From positions 682,001 through 746,000 of the forward strand of contig OZ244987.1 in NCBI GenBank assembly GCA_965223105.1: DNA of 64,000 nucleotides, read 5' to 3'. Below, piece after piece: positions 46,556 to 55,167 of the stretch. The notes beneath the pieces were generated by a model. That model saw nothing but the letters and a program-made list of their open reading frames with translations, was not told the DNA's origin and did no database searches. The translations under genes were made by a program, and so were the position numbers. The DNA is from JABDMH01 sp965223105 (lineage in GTDB: Bacteria > Bacteroidota > Bacteroidia > Chitinophagales > Saprospiraceae). Within the stretch, counting starts at the first letter, position 1, and every line of letters starts with the position of its first letter.

Positions 46556-48022
46556 ATGGCAAAAGAAATCACGGCAAGAGCCAGCAACTATTCCCAGTGG
46601 TATAATGACATAGTTAAGAAGGCAGGACTGGCCGAGCATTCAGCTGTCCGCGGTTGTATGGTCATTAAACCCTATGGTTTTGCCATCTGGGAGAAGATGC
46701 AGTCGCAACTCGACAAAATGTTTAAAGAAACGGGTCATGTCAATGCCTACTTTCCTCTCTTTATTCCCAAGAGTTTTCTTAGCAAGGAGGCCGACCATGT
46801 AGAGGGATTTGCCAAGGAATGTGCGGTGGTGACGCACTATCGTTTAAAGCAGAGTGAAAATGGTGAAGGGGTAGTCGTCGATCCTGAAGCACGATTGGAG
46901 GAGGAGCTGATCATTAGGCCGACTTCGGAGACCATCATTTGGAACACTTACAGAGATTGGGTCCAATCTTACCGAGACCTGCCAATATTGATCAATCAAT
47001 GGGCCAATGTTGTCAGGTGGGAGATGCGGACGCGGCTTTTCCTTCGCACTGCTGAGTTTCTGTGGCAGGAAGGACATACGGCCCATGCCACTGAACAAGA
47101 AGCGATTGAAGAGGCCTTACAGATGCAGTCGATTTATGCCACCTTTGCCGAAGATCATATGGCCATGCCAGTGGTCAAAGGGACCAAGACGGAAAATGAG
47201 CGTTTTGCTGGGGCGATTGAAACCTATGCCATCGAGGCATTGATGCAGGATGGAAGGGCATTGCAAGCGGGTACCTCTCATTTTCTAGGTCAGAATTTTG
47301 CGAAGGCCTTCGACGTCAAGTATTTGAGTGAAGACAATCAAGAGGAGTATGTCTGGGCTACTTCCTGGGGTGTTTCAACAAGACTTATGGGTGGTTTAAT
47401 TATGACCCATTCTGATGATGATGGATTGGTGTTGCCACCTCTTCTGGCCCCTCTGCAGGTGGTGATCATTCCGATTCCTAAACCCGATGCCCGGATCATG
47501 GAGGTGGCCGAAAAGCTTGCTATGGAATTGAGACAACAGGGAATTTCCGTAAAGATTGATGATGATGTGAAGAGCCGGACAGGCTATAAGTTTGCCGAAT
47601 ATGAAATGAAGGGCGTGCCGGTAAGGGTGGGGATAGGACTTCGTGATCTGGAAAAAAACCAGATTGAGATCGCAAGGCGTGACACCAAAGAAAAGAAAAG
47701 TGTGGCCCTTGATCAAGGAGTCAACTACATCTCCATCCTCCTGAATGATATTCAAGATTCACTTTTGAACCGGGCCAAAGCATTCCGAGCTAACCATTGG
47801 TCGAGTGCCGATGATTGGGAGCATTTTAAAGACCTTATCGAAAACAAGGGTGGATTTGTCAGTGCCCACTGGGATGGAACCACCGAAACCGAATTGAAAA
47901 TCAAGGAGCTGACCAAAGCAACCATCAGATGCATCCCTAATGACCAACAGGAAGAGCCTGGTTCGTGTATCCTGACCGGTAAGCCCTCTCGACAGAGGGT
48001 ACTATTTGCTCGTGCTTACTAG
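46556..48022 (+). CDS. proS: Prolyl-tRNA synthetase (short type 3/archaeal-eukaryotic-like form)
   Basis: A 488-residue class II synthetase that charges tRNA-Pro in the cytosol. The start ITARASNYSQWYNDIVKKAGL is typical of this ProS type. Class II motif 2 lies at RWEMRTRLFLRTAEFLWQEG and the proline pocket at RPTSETIIW and LQAGTSHFLGQNFAKAF. An anticodon-binding domain (about 285-380) follows, and a zinc-binding-like C-terminal domain ends GSCILTGKPSRQRVLFARAY. The length shows it lacks the long editing insertion of the E. coli type. It is preceded by a 244-base gap divergent from the SR/RWN gene. Confidence 0.97.
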   Translation: MAKEITARASNYSQWYNDIVKKAGLAEHSAVRGCMVIKPYGFAIWEKMQSQLDKMFKETGHVNAYFPLFIPKSFLSKEADHVEGFAKECAVVTHYRLKQSENGEGVVVDPEARLEEELIIRPTSETIIWNTYRDWVQSYRDLPILINQWANVVRWEMRTRLFLRTAEFLWQEGHTAHATEQEAIEEALQMQSIYATFAEDHMAMPVVKGTKTENERFAGAIETYAIEALMQDGRALQAGTSHFLGQNFAKAFDVKYLSEDNQEEYVWATSWGVSTRLMGGLIMTHSDDDGLVLPPLLAPLQVVIIPIPKPDARIMEVAEKLAMELRQQGISVKIDDDVKSRTGYKFAEYEMKGVPVRVGIGLRDLEKNQIEIARRDTKEKKSVALDQGVNYISILLNDIQDSLLNRAKAFRANHWSSADDWEHFKDLIENKGGFVSAHWDGTTETELKIKELTKATIRCIPNDQQEEPGSCILTGKPSRQRVLFARAY

Positions 48023-48127
48023 TGAAGAATATCCCTAAGCGTCGCCTAGATGGTGGGTAACCTTCTTTGTTGCTCAATGAAGCGCATTCATCTCTGATTG
48101 ACCTACTAAGTCCTGGTTGATTGGTAT

Positions 48128-48135
48128 TATATTTG
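48128..48135 (+). promoter_or_regulatory. Putative Bacteroidota -7 promoter element
   Basis: TATATTTG is an exact TAnnTTTG match 61 bases before the ATG of the ArsC-like gene at 48196. It overlaps the upstream end of the open frame and so supports the internal start. No well-spaced TTTG -33 was found. Confidence 0.45.
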
Positions 48136-48195
48136 GATTTTCACTTGTCTTATGGAATAATCTTCTGTAATTTAGACCTAAAGAGTAATGAAATT

Positions 48196-48564
48196 ATGAA
48201 AACAAATGAAAGGGAGATTCTGATCTACTATCACCCTGATGTCAGATCAGACCGGCAAACTGTTGCCGTTGCCAGGGGTATGAGCCATCACGTGCGAAGT
48301 TATGCCTATGGGCAGACGCCTTCTACGGAAACGAGTTGGAAGCACATCATCCATACCCTGGATTGCCATCCGAAAGAATTGCTCAACAAAGCACATCCAT
48401 ACTATCAGACCCACATCAAAGGCCGGGAATTTGATGAAGAAAGCTGGGTCAAGATCTTGCGGTTCAATCCCGAGATCATCCGCTCGCCCATTGCCATCAG
48501 AGGTAAAAGGGCTGTTGTATGCCATTCACCATCTGATGTTTATCGCTTGATACGGTACGATTGA
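48196..48564 (+). CDS. ArsC/Spx-fold protein lacking the catalytic cysteine
   Basis: A 122-residue protein with the thioredoxin-like fold of the ArsC/Spx family. The start IYYHPDVRSDRQT aligns with the ArsC opening IYHNPRCSKSRQT, but the catalytic Cys position holds Val. The C-terminal half is family-like: DEESWVKILRFNPEIIRSPIAIRGKRAVV and VCHSPSDVYRLI. A binding or regulatory role is more likely than arsenate reduction. The frame opens at 48121, but the ATG at 48196 fits the domain start and the promoter element. Confidence 0.75.
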   Translation: MKTNEREILIYYHPDVRSDRQTVAVARGMSHHVRSYAYGQTPSTETSWKHIIHTLDCHPKELLNKAHPYYQTHIKGREFDEESWVKILRFNPEIIRSPIAIRGKRAVVCHSPSDVYRLIRYD

Positions 48565-48652
48565 CCAGCTTCTGTTCGCAAATTGATTGATATATTGGTT
48601 TATCTTGATATATCCTTTTACTTTAGCAAGTCGGTAGCTAAAACTTTACCAT

Positions 48653-49024
48653 ATGTCATTTGAAATTGAAGGCAGACTACATCGCAAATTTGAAACTGAG
48701 AATAAGACCGCGACTTTTCAAGCCCGGGAATTTGTATTGGAAGTAAATTCGAACAACTATATGCAATACATCAAGTTTCAACTTACCCAGGACCGCTGTT
48801 CGTTGATCGATCAATTTGCAGAAGGAGACCGGCTCATGGTGCACTTTGACCTGCGTGGCCGGGAATGGAACGATAAATTTTTTACTAACCTCAATGCCTG
48901 GAAGATAGAGAAAGCCCAAGACGATGTCGTTTTGGTTGATCCTCCCTCCGATGATCAGGCCTTCCCCGATGCATCAACGGAGCCCGTATTTGATGGTGGT
49001 CAAGACGACGATCTGCCGTTTTAG
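48653..49024 (+). CDS. DUF3127 OB-fold SSB-like protein
   Basis: A 123-residue protein of the DUF3127 family found across Bacteroidota (MSFEIEGRLHRKFETENKT, FQAREFVLEV, YIKFQLTQDRCSLID, VHFDLRGREWNDKFFTNLNAW). It has an acidic tail ending DDDLPF, which matches the C-terminal tip used by bacterial single-stranded DNA-binding proteins to recruit repair partners. A role in DNA replication or repair is inferred. A TACTTTAG element (48619-48626, one mismatch to TAnnTTTG) lies about 27 bases before the start. Confidence 0.88.
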   Translation: MSFEIEGRLHRKFETENKTATFQAREFVLEVNSNNYMQYIKFQLTQDRCSLIDQFAEGDRLMVHFDLRGREWNDKFFTNLNAWKIEKAQDDVVLVDPPSDDQAFPDASTEPVFDGGQDDDLPF

Positions 49025-49214
49025 AAACCTTGCCCATAGCATTTTGCTGGAGATCTAGGGTCACTCCTTTCGTTGGCCTGATCAGGACGAAGTCCATCAT
49101 TTTGGACTGAATCTAGGATTTGTTGCTCGCAAATACATTGACTTGTCTGCTGTTGCTTCCTTATATTCTTGCGGCAATGAAAACTTTTACAGAATTAGAG
49201 ACTTTATAGTACTG

Positions 49215-49757
49215 ATGCGAGATTTGTTTATATACGTATTGCTTCTGGCCACGACAACCGTTGAAGCACAGGAGTTGGTTGGTTTATCTACGAAGTGGGA
49301 TGACAGCTTTTCTGAATGGATCATGGTGACAGAAGATGAAACCGAAATTGGTGAGATTGTGATGCGGTGGCCCCTCAAGGACGATTGGACAGAGTGGGAT
49401 TACCGGCTTGGGGAAAGTTCAGGGGCTATCAAAGTGAAGTGGAGGGGTGATGCCAACCTGTGGGAAGTAAGGGGCGAAAACGAAATAGTGACCATAAAAA
49501 CCATATGGCCAAATGATTGGCGACAATGGGAAGTGAAATCGGGTGACAAAAGAATTGATGTAAAGAGCACCTGGGCCAATATCCTGGAAGAATGGTCGGC
49601 ATCTGATGATGATCTAGGTGAATTGTATATGTACACAGCGTGGGAGGGAGACCTCCGCGATTGGGTCATCGAAGATAACCTAAGCGATCAGGTCAGTTTA
49701 CCATTTAAAGTGGCGTTGATTTTTATTCCCGTGTTCTATGCCACTCCCAAGTTCTGA
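49215..49757 (+). CDS. Secreted protein with six W-x6-W repeats
   Basis: A 180-residue protein with a signal peptide (FIYVLLLATTTVEAQ); the frame opens at 49143 but the signal starts at 49215. Six repeats of about 22-24 residues each carry two tryptophans: W28/W35, W52/W61, W76/W83, W98/W105, W120/W127 and W143/W150. The spacing is seven residues in all but the second (nine). Each unit has the pattern hxhxW, acidic turn, W, then a short strand. I do not recognise the family. It looks like a small beta-repeat protein exported from the cytosol; the function is unknown. The last 20 residues are hydrophobic (FKVALIFIPVFYATP). Confidence 0.7.
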   Translation: MRDLFIYVLLLATTTVEAQELVGLSTKWDDSFSEWIMVTEDETEIGEIVMRWPLKDDWTEWDYRLGESSGAIKVKWRGDANLWEVRGENEIVTIKTIWPNDWRQWEVKSGDKRIDVKSTWANILEEWSASDDDLGELYMYTAWEGDLRDWVIEDNLSDQVSLPFKVALIFIPVFYATPKF

Positions 49758-49787
49758 AACTGGCTAGGGCATTAAAACCCGCGTAAA

Positions 49788-50258
49788 CTACAGTCCTAAT
49801 ATCTGAGCAGCATGATTGGTTGTGGTGACCTTTTCGATGATGCGATCAATAATCCCGTCCTCATCTATGATAAAAGTAGTGCGAAGGATTCCTTCATATT
49901 CCCTACCCATAAATTTCTTTTTACCCCACACTCCATAAGCACGAATCACTTCCTTCTCGGTATCGACGATAAGGGGAAAAGGGAGGCCGAATTTTTGAAT
50001 AAAATTCTGATGACGCTTTGCAGTATCGGCACTAACTCCCAAAAGTTCATAACCGGAGCGGGTCAGTTCTTCAAAGTTGTCGCGCAAATTGCATACCTCT
50101 TTGGTGCAGCCCGGAGTATTGTCTTTGGGATAAAAAAACAAGGCCAGCTTTTTACCCCGAAAGTCCTTCAGGGATACCGGATTACCATCCTGGTCAAAAG
50201 ATGAAAATTCCGGTGCTTTGTCACCCGCATTGAGGTGAGTCTGGGATAGATGAGCCAT
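49788..50258 (-). CDS. bcp: Thioredoxin-dependent thiol peroxidase (Bcp/PrxQ family)
   Basis: A 156-residue peroxiredoxin that reduces hydroperoxides using thioredoxin. The peroxidatic Cys51 and resolving Cys56 lie in NTPGCTKEVCNLRD, a spacing specific to the Bcp/PrxQ type. Other family segments are AGDKAPEFSSFDQDG, LALFFYPKD and LRTTFIIDEDG. The start at 50258 is chosen because the first frame Met at 50288 lies within an exact -7 promoter element. The gene appears monocistronic. Confidence 0.95.
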   Translation of the reverse strand: MAHLSQTHLNAGDKAPEFSSFDQDGNPVSLKDFRGKKLALFFYPKDNTPGCTKEVCNLRDNFEELTRSGYELLGVSADTAKRHQNFIQKFGLPFPLIVDTEKEVIRAYGVWGKKKFMGREYEGILRTTFIIDEDGIIDRIIEKVTTTNHAAQILGL

Positions 50259-50285
50259 AAATTTATTTAAGATGAAATCTATCAT

Positions 50286-50293
50286 CAAAAGTA
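50286..50293 (-). promoter_or_regulatory. Putative Bacteroidota -7 promoter element for bcp
   Basis: On the minus strand the sequence is TACTTTTG, an exact TAnnTTTG, giving a predicted leader of about 22 bases to the ATG at 50258. No well-spaced -33 was identified. Confidence 0.45.
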
Positions 50294-50569
50294 CTAAGGT
50301 TATTTTCTAAGCCGTCTATTCTCAAGTTAAAAAAGATGTTTATCATACCCTATCCGGATCAAGCACTACAAGGTTTCGGGGTAAGATTAAAGGTGTGGAG
50401 ACCATGTTTTGTAGATCACCCCTTTGGCCATTGGGTCGACAGCAACTAAGTTTGGCAAAAGTCCCTGAGCGTCTCATTGCATAAAGGGAATGAATGTACC
50501 AGATCGTGCCCAACCGGCTTGACCGCCCTAAAACTGCGCAACACGACCTACTGCAACGGTGGTGTAAGC

Positions 50570-51526
50570 TCATGACAGTTGATCTGTAACCGATTTTTCC
50601 ATTGCCTCTACGGCTTCAAGGTAATGTGTAGTCCCCGATTGTACGGCATTCCATAGGGTCTCAATTTCCGTTGCAAAGCGATCGGTGATTAGGCGCTCGA
50701 GGGATAGCTGAATTTTCTTTTTATACCAAGAATAGAGCCCCTCCGTTCGACGTGAAGAGATATCGATTTTTTCATAGACCTCATGCACTTTATTCCAGAA
50801 TTCTTCCACTCCGTGACCGGATAAGGCAGAACAAAGCAGCAGAGGCACATTGGCATCCCCATCCACCCCTCCAGCCTTTATTTGCTGGTACAATAACCCG
50901 GCACTTGCCTTCAAAGAGCCGTCATATTTATTGATGATTCTTAGATCAGCGGATTCCCGAAGTCCCATCTTGATCATTTGTAAATCATCACCAGCTGCGG
51001 GCTGTAAGACTTGAACCATTAGATCACATACATACCGGGCATCGGTCTCACTTTGTCCCACACCGACAGTCTCAACCAAGATCAGCTCGTAGGCAGCCGC
51101 TTCAAAGAGATGGATTACTTCCATAGTCGCCAGACCAAGGCCACCATAGTATCCTGCACTCGGAGAAGGTCGTATGAAGGCTTGGGGACTCTTGGCTAGG
51201 GTTTCCATTCGGGTCTTATCGCCCAATATACTTCCCCGATGAATCTGGCTGCTGGGATCAATAGCTAAGACAGCGACTTTACCACCGCTATTGATGTGAT
51301 ATTGACCCAGCCGTTCGATCAGGGTACTCTTGCCAACACCAGGTGGTCCGCTAATGGCAATGCGTTTGCTTCCTCCAGTTGTGGTCATGCATAGCTTCAT
51401 CAATTGCAGGGCCAGTCTGCGATCGTCTTCATTCCTGCTTTCCACCAGTGTAATGGCTTGGCTCAAAGCCAGCCGGTCACCACGTCTAATCTCATCAAGC
51501 CACTTCTTGATTCTGCCTTCACCCAT
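50570..51526 (-). CDS. meaB: Methylmalonyl-CoA mutase-associated GTPase
   Basis: A 318-residue G3E-family GTPase of the MeaB/ArgK type, chaperone of methylmalonyl-CoA mutase. Walker A is GPPGVGKST; SAGYYGGLGLATME and VETVGVGQSETDA are the family switch segments; base specificity is in INKYDG. The C-terminal helices (TEIETLWNAVQSG) are standard for the dimerisation arm. The mutase subunits are not in the window. Confidence 0.95.
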   Translation of the reverse strand: MGEGRIKKWLDEIRRGDRLALSQAITLVESRNEDDRRLALQLMKLCMTTTGGSKRIAISGPPGVGKSTLIERLGQYHINSGGKVAVLAIDPSSQIHRGSILGDKTRMETLAKSPQAFIRPSPSAGYYGGLGLATMEVIHLFEAAAYELILVETVGVGQSETDARYVCDLMVQVLQPAAGDDLQMIKMGLRESADLRIINKYDGSLKASAGLLYQQIKAGGVDGDANVPLLLCSALSGHGVEEFWNKVHEVYEKIDISSRRTEGLYSWYKKKIQLSLERLITDRFATEIETLWNAVQSGTTHYLEAVEAMEKSVTDQLS

Positions 51527-51544
51527 AGATGTTAAGGATATTAA

Positions 51545-52011
51545 CTTAATTATATTATAAAATTAATTAATTCGTAATTAGTTTATAATCAAAATATTTA
51601 TATTTATTTTTCTTAACACAAGTCTTGATCTAGGCCGTATTTGGTTAAGGTAAAATTAAATGGCTAACGGGAACTCTCTAGTACTATGAAGCTTCTGAAA
51701 AAGGAGTTACATTGTTTTCGATTCATTTTTACTCCTTTAAAAGAGTCAGGAGAAATGGGGCTGGCGAAATGAGATAATATCATCTAATTATGAATTATCT
51801 TGACTCTCAAGAAGTTTGTCAGCCCCACCTTCTGAGTATATTGTGGCAATCTTGCTTTTGGATCAAATGTACTAAAGCCTGACAACAGATATTGGATGGA
51901 TATGCGGCGATGGAAATGTTTCTTAGACGAAACATGATCCTGTACACAATGAGTCAGCGACAAACCTTTTGCAGGCCAAATGCATTATATTTAGCAAAAC
52001 AGCAAGTCTAA
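51545..52011. other. 467-base gap with an imperfect inverted repeat
   Basis: No gene is apparent. An inverted repeat with arms TGGGGCTGGCGAAA (from 51756) and, on the other strand, TGGGGCTGACAAAC (ending at 51827) encloses about 72 bases; 11 of 14 arm positions match. Flanking AAGAGTCA/TGACTCTC sequences can extend the fold. It could be a small mobile-element remnant, a structured leader or a transcript end. The TATATTTA at 51986-51993 is a weak promoter candidate for the desulfurase gene. Confidence 0.5.
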
Positions 52012-53226
52012 ATGAGTGGTTTAGCTAGGGATTTGATCTATTTGGACAACAATGCAACTACGCCAGCTGACCCAAGGGTCATAGAGGCTATGATGCCCTA
52101 TTTTTTTTCGAGACCCGGCAATGCAGCCAGCAAGAATCATGCTTTTGGATGGGAAGCTCAGGAAGCAGTCGATGCTGCGACGAGAGAGATTGCTGGTTTG
52201 ATACAAGTGGAGCCGAATGAGGTCGTTTATACTAGTGGAGCTACGGAGTCAGACAACTTGGCGATCAAAGGTGTCTATGCTATGTACCATCGCAAGGGGA
52301 ATCACATCATTACAGTCGGCACGGAGCACAAAGCCGTGCTTGATGCCTGTCAGTGGATTGAAAAACAGGGCGGAGAAGTAAGCTACCTTAGTGTGGACAG
52401 TGAGGGACGAATTGATCTTGAAGAATTGTCAAATACGATCAGAGAGACAACGATTTTGGTTTCAATCATGTGGGCTAACAACGAAACTGGAGTCATTCAG
52501 CCCATGGAGGAAATTGGTAAAATTTGTCGAGTGAAAGGCGTGCTCTTGATGAGTGATGCCACGCAGGCAGTGGGAAAGATACCAGTGTGTCCTAGGAAGA
52601 TCGGGGTTCATCTTATGGCATTCTCTGCTCATAAAATGTATGGCCCCAAGGGAGTCGGAGCACTTTTCATAAACCGCAGTGCACCAAGAGTGAAGTTGGC
52701 TCCTCAGATTCACGGTGGCGGTCATCAAATGGGTATTCGTTCAGGGACCCTAAATGTGCCAGGAATTGTGGGATTTGGCAAAGCTGCCCAACTGGCAAAC
52801 GAGGAGATGACGGATGAATCAAGAAGATTGAGAAAATTGCGAGATCAACTAGAACTTGGGCTCATATCAAACCTGGAGGAAGTTTACCGAAACGGTCATG
52901 AACTTCAGAGATTACCACACGTGGCTAACTTATCCTTTCTCCATGTGGAGGGGGAGCGATTGATGAGTGCCTGTAACAAGAAGATCGCCTTGTCTTCGGG
53001 ATCCGCCTGCACGTCGGCTTCGTTGGAACCATCGTATGTGCTTAGTTCAATGGGGTGCAGTGAGAGCCGGTCAAGGGGTTCTTTGCGCTTCAGTTTGGGG
53101 CGATTCACGGCTGATCAGGACATTGATACTACCATTTCGGTTATTACTGAAGCGGTTGACTACCTAAGGAGCATTAGTCCAATATGGGAGATGTATAAGG
53201 AAGGTGTTGATCTTGAAGCCATTTAG
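52012..53226 (+). CDS. iscS: Cysteine desulfurase (IscS/NifS type)
   Basis: A 404-residue PLP enzyme that removes sulfur from cysteine for Fe-S cluster and thiolation pathways. PLP Lys208 is in AFSAHKMYGPKG, His106 in GTEHKAVL stacks on PLP, and the active Cys333 is in SSGSACTSASLEPSYVL, matching IscS rather than SufS. The start LIYLDNNATTPADPRVI is family-typical. An IscA/HesB-type gene follows after 84 bases. Confidence 0.93.
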   Translation: MSGLARDLIYLDNNATTPADPRVIEAMMPYFFSRPGNAASKNHAFGWEAQEAVDAATREIAGLIQVEPNEVVYTSGATESDNLAIKGVYAMYHRKGNHIITVGTEHKAVLDACQWIEKQGGEVSYLSVDSEGRIDLEELSNTIRETTILVSIMWANNETGVIQPMEEIGKICRVKGVLLMSDATQAVGKIPVCPRKIGVHLMAFSAHKMYGPKGVGALFINRSAPRVKLAPQIHGGGHQMGIRSGTLNVPGIVGFGKAAQLANEEMTDESRRLRKLRDQLELGLISNLEEVYRNGHELQRLPHVANLSFLHVEGERLMSACNKKIALSSGSACTSASLEPSYVLSSMGCSESRSRGSLRFSLGRFTADQDIDTTISVITEAVDYLRSISPIWEMYKEGVDLEAI

Positions 53227-53310
53227 TACCTAGAATCCGTCGTGTTTGGAAACCTTTTAAGTGATTATCACTTTATTTGGAGTACCAAGAATTTTGAAAG
53301 TGAATAACAT

Positions 53311-53637
53311 ATGATTTTGATTGCAGACAGTGCCAGGGAAAAGATCGAAAGTTTACGGTCCAAGTCGGATATCTCTTCCGACCATTTTGTCCGAGTCTCC
53401 GTAGTGAGCGGGGGGTGCAGTGGCTTGAGTTACAAAATGGACTTCGATACCGAGCACCGTGAAAATGATCAAATTTTTGAGGACAAAGGGATTAAGATAG
53501 TAACCGACCTGAAGAGTTTGCTATACCTTTTTAATTCAACGCTTGAGTTTTCGGGAGGACTCCAAGGCCGTGGCTTTTACTTTGTGAATCCCAATGCTAC
53601 TCGTGAATGTGGATGCGGTGAGAGCTTTGCGGTCTGA
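53311..53637 (+). CDS. HesB/IscA-family iron-sulfur cluster assembly protein
   Basis: A 108-residue A-type carrier. The three conserved cysteines are Cys36 (SGGCSGLSY), Cys100 and Cys102 (ECGCGESF). It accepts and delivers Fe-S clusters, working with the cysteine desulfurase encoded upstream on the same strand. Whether it is IscA, ErpA or SufA cannot be decided. The gap contains TTTATTTG before the start, close to a -7 element. Confidence 0.93.
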   Translation: MILIADSAREKIESLRSKSDISSDHFVRVSVVSGGCSGLSYKMDFDTEHRENDQIFEDKGIKIVTDLKSLLYLFNSTLEFSGGLQGRGFYFVNPNATRECGCGESFAV

Positions 53638-53697
53638 GTTGATCGCATGCCCTAACCCTAATGTGGTTGGTTACATTCGAGATAAGCCCGCAAATCA

Positions 53698-54135
53698 TTA
53701 CAAGGCAGTCCAGCCTGGAAAAGAATTCAAAAATTCTTGTTGTGCGTCTTCCCTGAAGCAGTCTAGGGTCCAAATCTCCGAGGTGAGCAAATGCTGGTAT
53801 GTGGGTTTGCAAATGTATGCATAGGCCATTATGGACTGTTCTGTTAGGATGGCTTCCAGCAAAACTCTTTGATACATCTCTCCTTCAAATTGATCCAGCA
53901 ATCGCAACTGGTGGGAATCAATATCTAGGTAGGCAATGCCACGGACGAAATCATCTCCACTGCCTTTAACCATGGCGGGATAAACCCGGTTTTGTACACA
54001 GTACCGCTGATAACCTTTCACCGAAGCCACATGTGGATCAAGACTCCTACCCAGTACACCTTGTATGATATCAGATAGCATTAAAGTGCCATATGTGAAG
54101 ACATTTATCAAGGATTTGAAGCTTCTTATGAACAA
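53698..54135 (-). CDS. Gamma-glutamylcyclotransferase (AIG2-like) family protein
   Basis: A 145-residue protein of the GGCT/AIG2-like fold. The opening VFTYGTLMLSDII is the diagnostic YGTLx loop, and the probable catalytic Glu is in LLDQFEGEMYQR. IAYLDIDSHQL supports the fold. Members split gamma-glutamyl or related amide bonds; the substrate is uncertain. It is convergent with the IscA-type gene. Confidence 0.85.
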   Translation of the reverse strand: MFIRSFKSLINVFTYGTLMLSDIIQGVLGRSLDPHVASVKGYQRYCVQNRVYPAMVKGSGDDFVRGIAYLDIDSHQLRLLDQFEGEMYQRVLLEAILTEQSIMAYAYICKPTYQHLLTSEIWTLDCFREDAQQEFLNSFPGWTAL

Positions 54136-54403
54136 TTTGGAACTGGCATCTTGGCTTTTTGTCTTGCAGTGTTTGAGGACTCCAAAGTTACAGCTTAGTA
54201 TGATAGCATGGCATATTGCCTATGCTCATCGGTTATGATGCATGTTGTCACCTAAAACATGTTTGAATGTTTTCCAGATTAATCTAGAGGCATCTCAGTT
54301 GTAGGGAGCAATGATTGATTTGACCGCTGGTTATAGGCTTTTTTCTCCATTGAGAAATACGGCGAAGGTCGTATCTAATCTGATCTTATCTAATCCAAGA
54401 CAA

Positions 54404-55096
54404 CTAGGATCTCGATTTTATGGATCCGGAGATGCTGGAATTGATTCGCTGCTTAGAGGGATTTCCTTTGTATTGAATGCTTCCCCCAGAAGATGCATCG
54501 GCATCTATTGAAGCCGACACCGTGATTTTTGCCATACCACCCGACGAGGCATCTGCATTGACGTTCTTACTTTTCAGTTCATAGCCGTTAAGCATGCCTC
54601 CCGAGGAAACATCAACAGTCAGGTCATCAGCATGACCACTTAGGTGCATATTGCCACCACTTGACACGTCGATATCGAGTTCGCGAGCTTCCACTTCGAG
54701 ATCTAGTCGGCCACCACTTGAGGCGTCAATTTCTAACTGATTGCTGACGACACTGCTTGTCGAATTGATTGAGCCACCCGAAGAAACAGCGATGGATGAC
54801 AGTTCTTGATAGTGGATCGTAACGGTTGCTTTTCTGTTGTGATGTTTGCTCCAACCTCCCTTGTGGTCGGTAAACTTCACCATCAATTTGGTTCCCCGGA
54901 CTTCAGTAATCACTTCCTCAGGAGAACAATTTTCTAGCTCGAGAACGACTTTGCTTTCATTGCTATTTACCAAAATTCCTTTGATACCAGTGGCCACATT
55001 CACTTCGTCAAAAGAAGACAATGAGCGGGTTTGTTGGGCTATTAGGATTCCGCTGTTGAGTATACAGGCAAACAGAAGAGAATACCAGCTTTTCAT
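54404..55096 (-). CDS. Secreted DUF2807 (head GIN domain) protein
   Basis: A 230-residue protein with a signal peptide (YSLLFACILNSGILIAQ). The frame opens at 55285, but the signal begins at 55096. It begins SFDEVNVATGIKGILVNSNE and continues as a right-handed beta-helix-like series marked by repeated SSGG turns (VSSGGSI, ASSGGRL, VSSGGNM, VSSGGML, ASSGGMA, ASSGGSI). This is the DUF2807 putative auto-transporter adhesin head domain, common in Bacteroidota and of unproved function. Confidence 0.85.
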   Translation of the reverse strand: MKSWYSLLFACILNSGILIAQQTRSLSSFDEVNVATGIKGILVNSNESKVVLELENCSPEEVITEVRGTKLMVKFTDHKGGWSKHHNRKATVTIHYQELSSIAVSSGGSINSTSSVVSNQLEIDASSGGRLDLEVEARELDIDVSSGGNMHLSGHADDLTVDVSSGGMLNGYELKSKNVNADASSGGMAKITVSASIDADASSGGSIQYKGNPSKQRINSSISGSIKSRS

Positions 55097-55167
55097 AAAC
55101 TTGAGTTTTTCTAGTGATAAAGACGCTGGTTTGATGACACAGGTTGCTTTATTCAACAAAAAAGATT

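Noticed and set aside
50343..50573. 76-codon minus-strand frame between bcp and meaB
   Set aside because: Cys/Arg-rich with no family match. Another frame reads VAVDPMAKGVIYKTWSPHL, so a decayed gene is conceivable, but nothing could be identified.
54311..54511. 66-codon plus-strand frame overlapping the DUF2807 gene end
   Set aside because: Mostly antisense to the SSGG-repeat region; no support as a gene.
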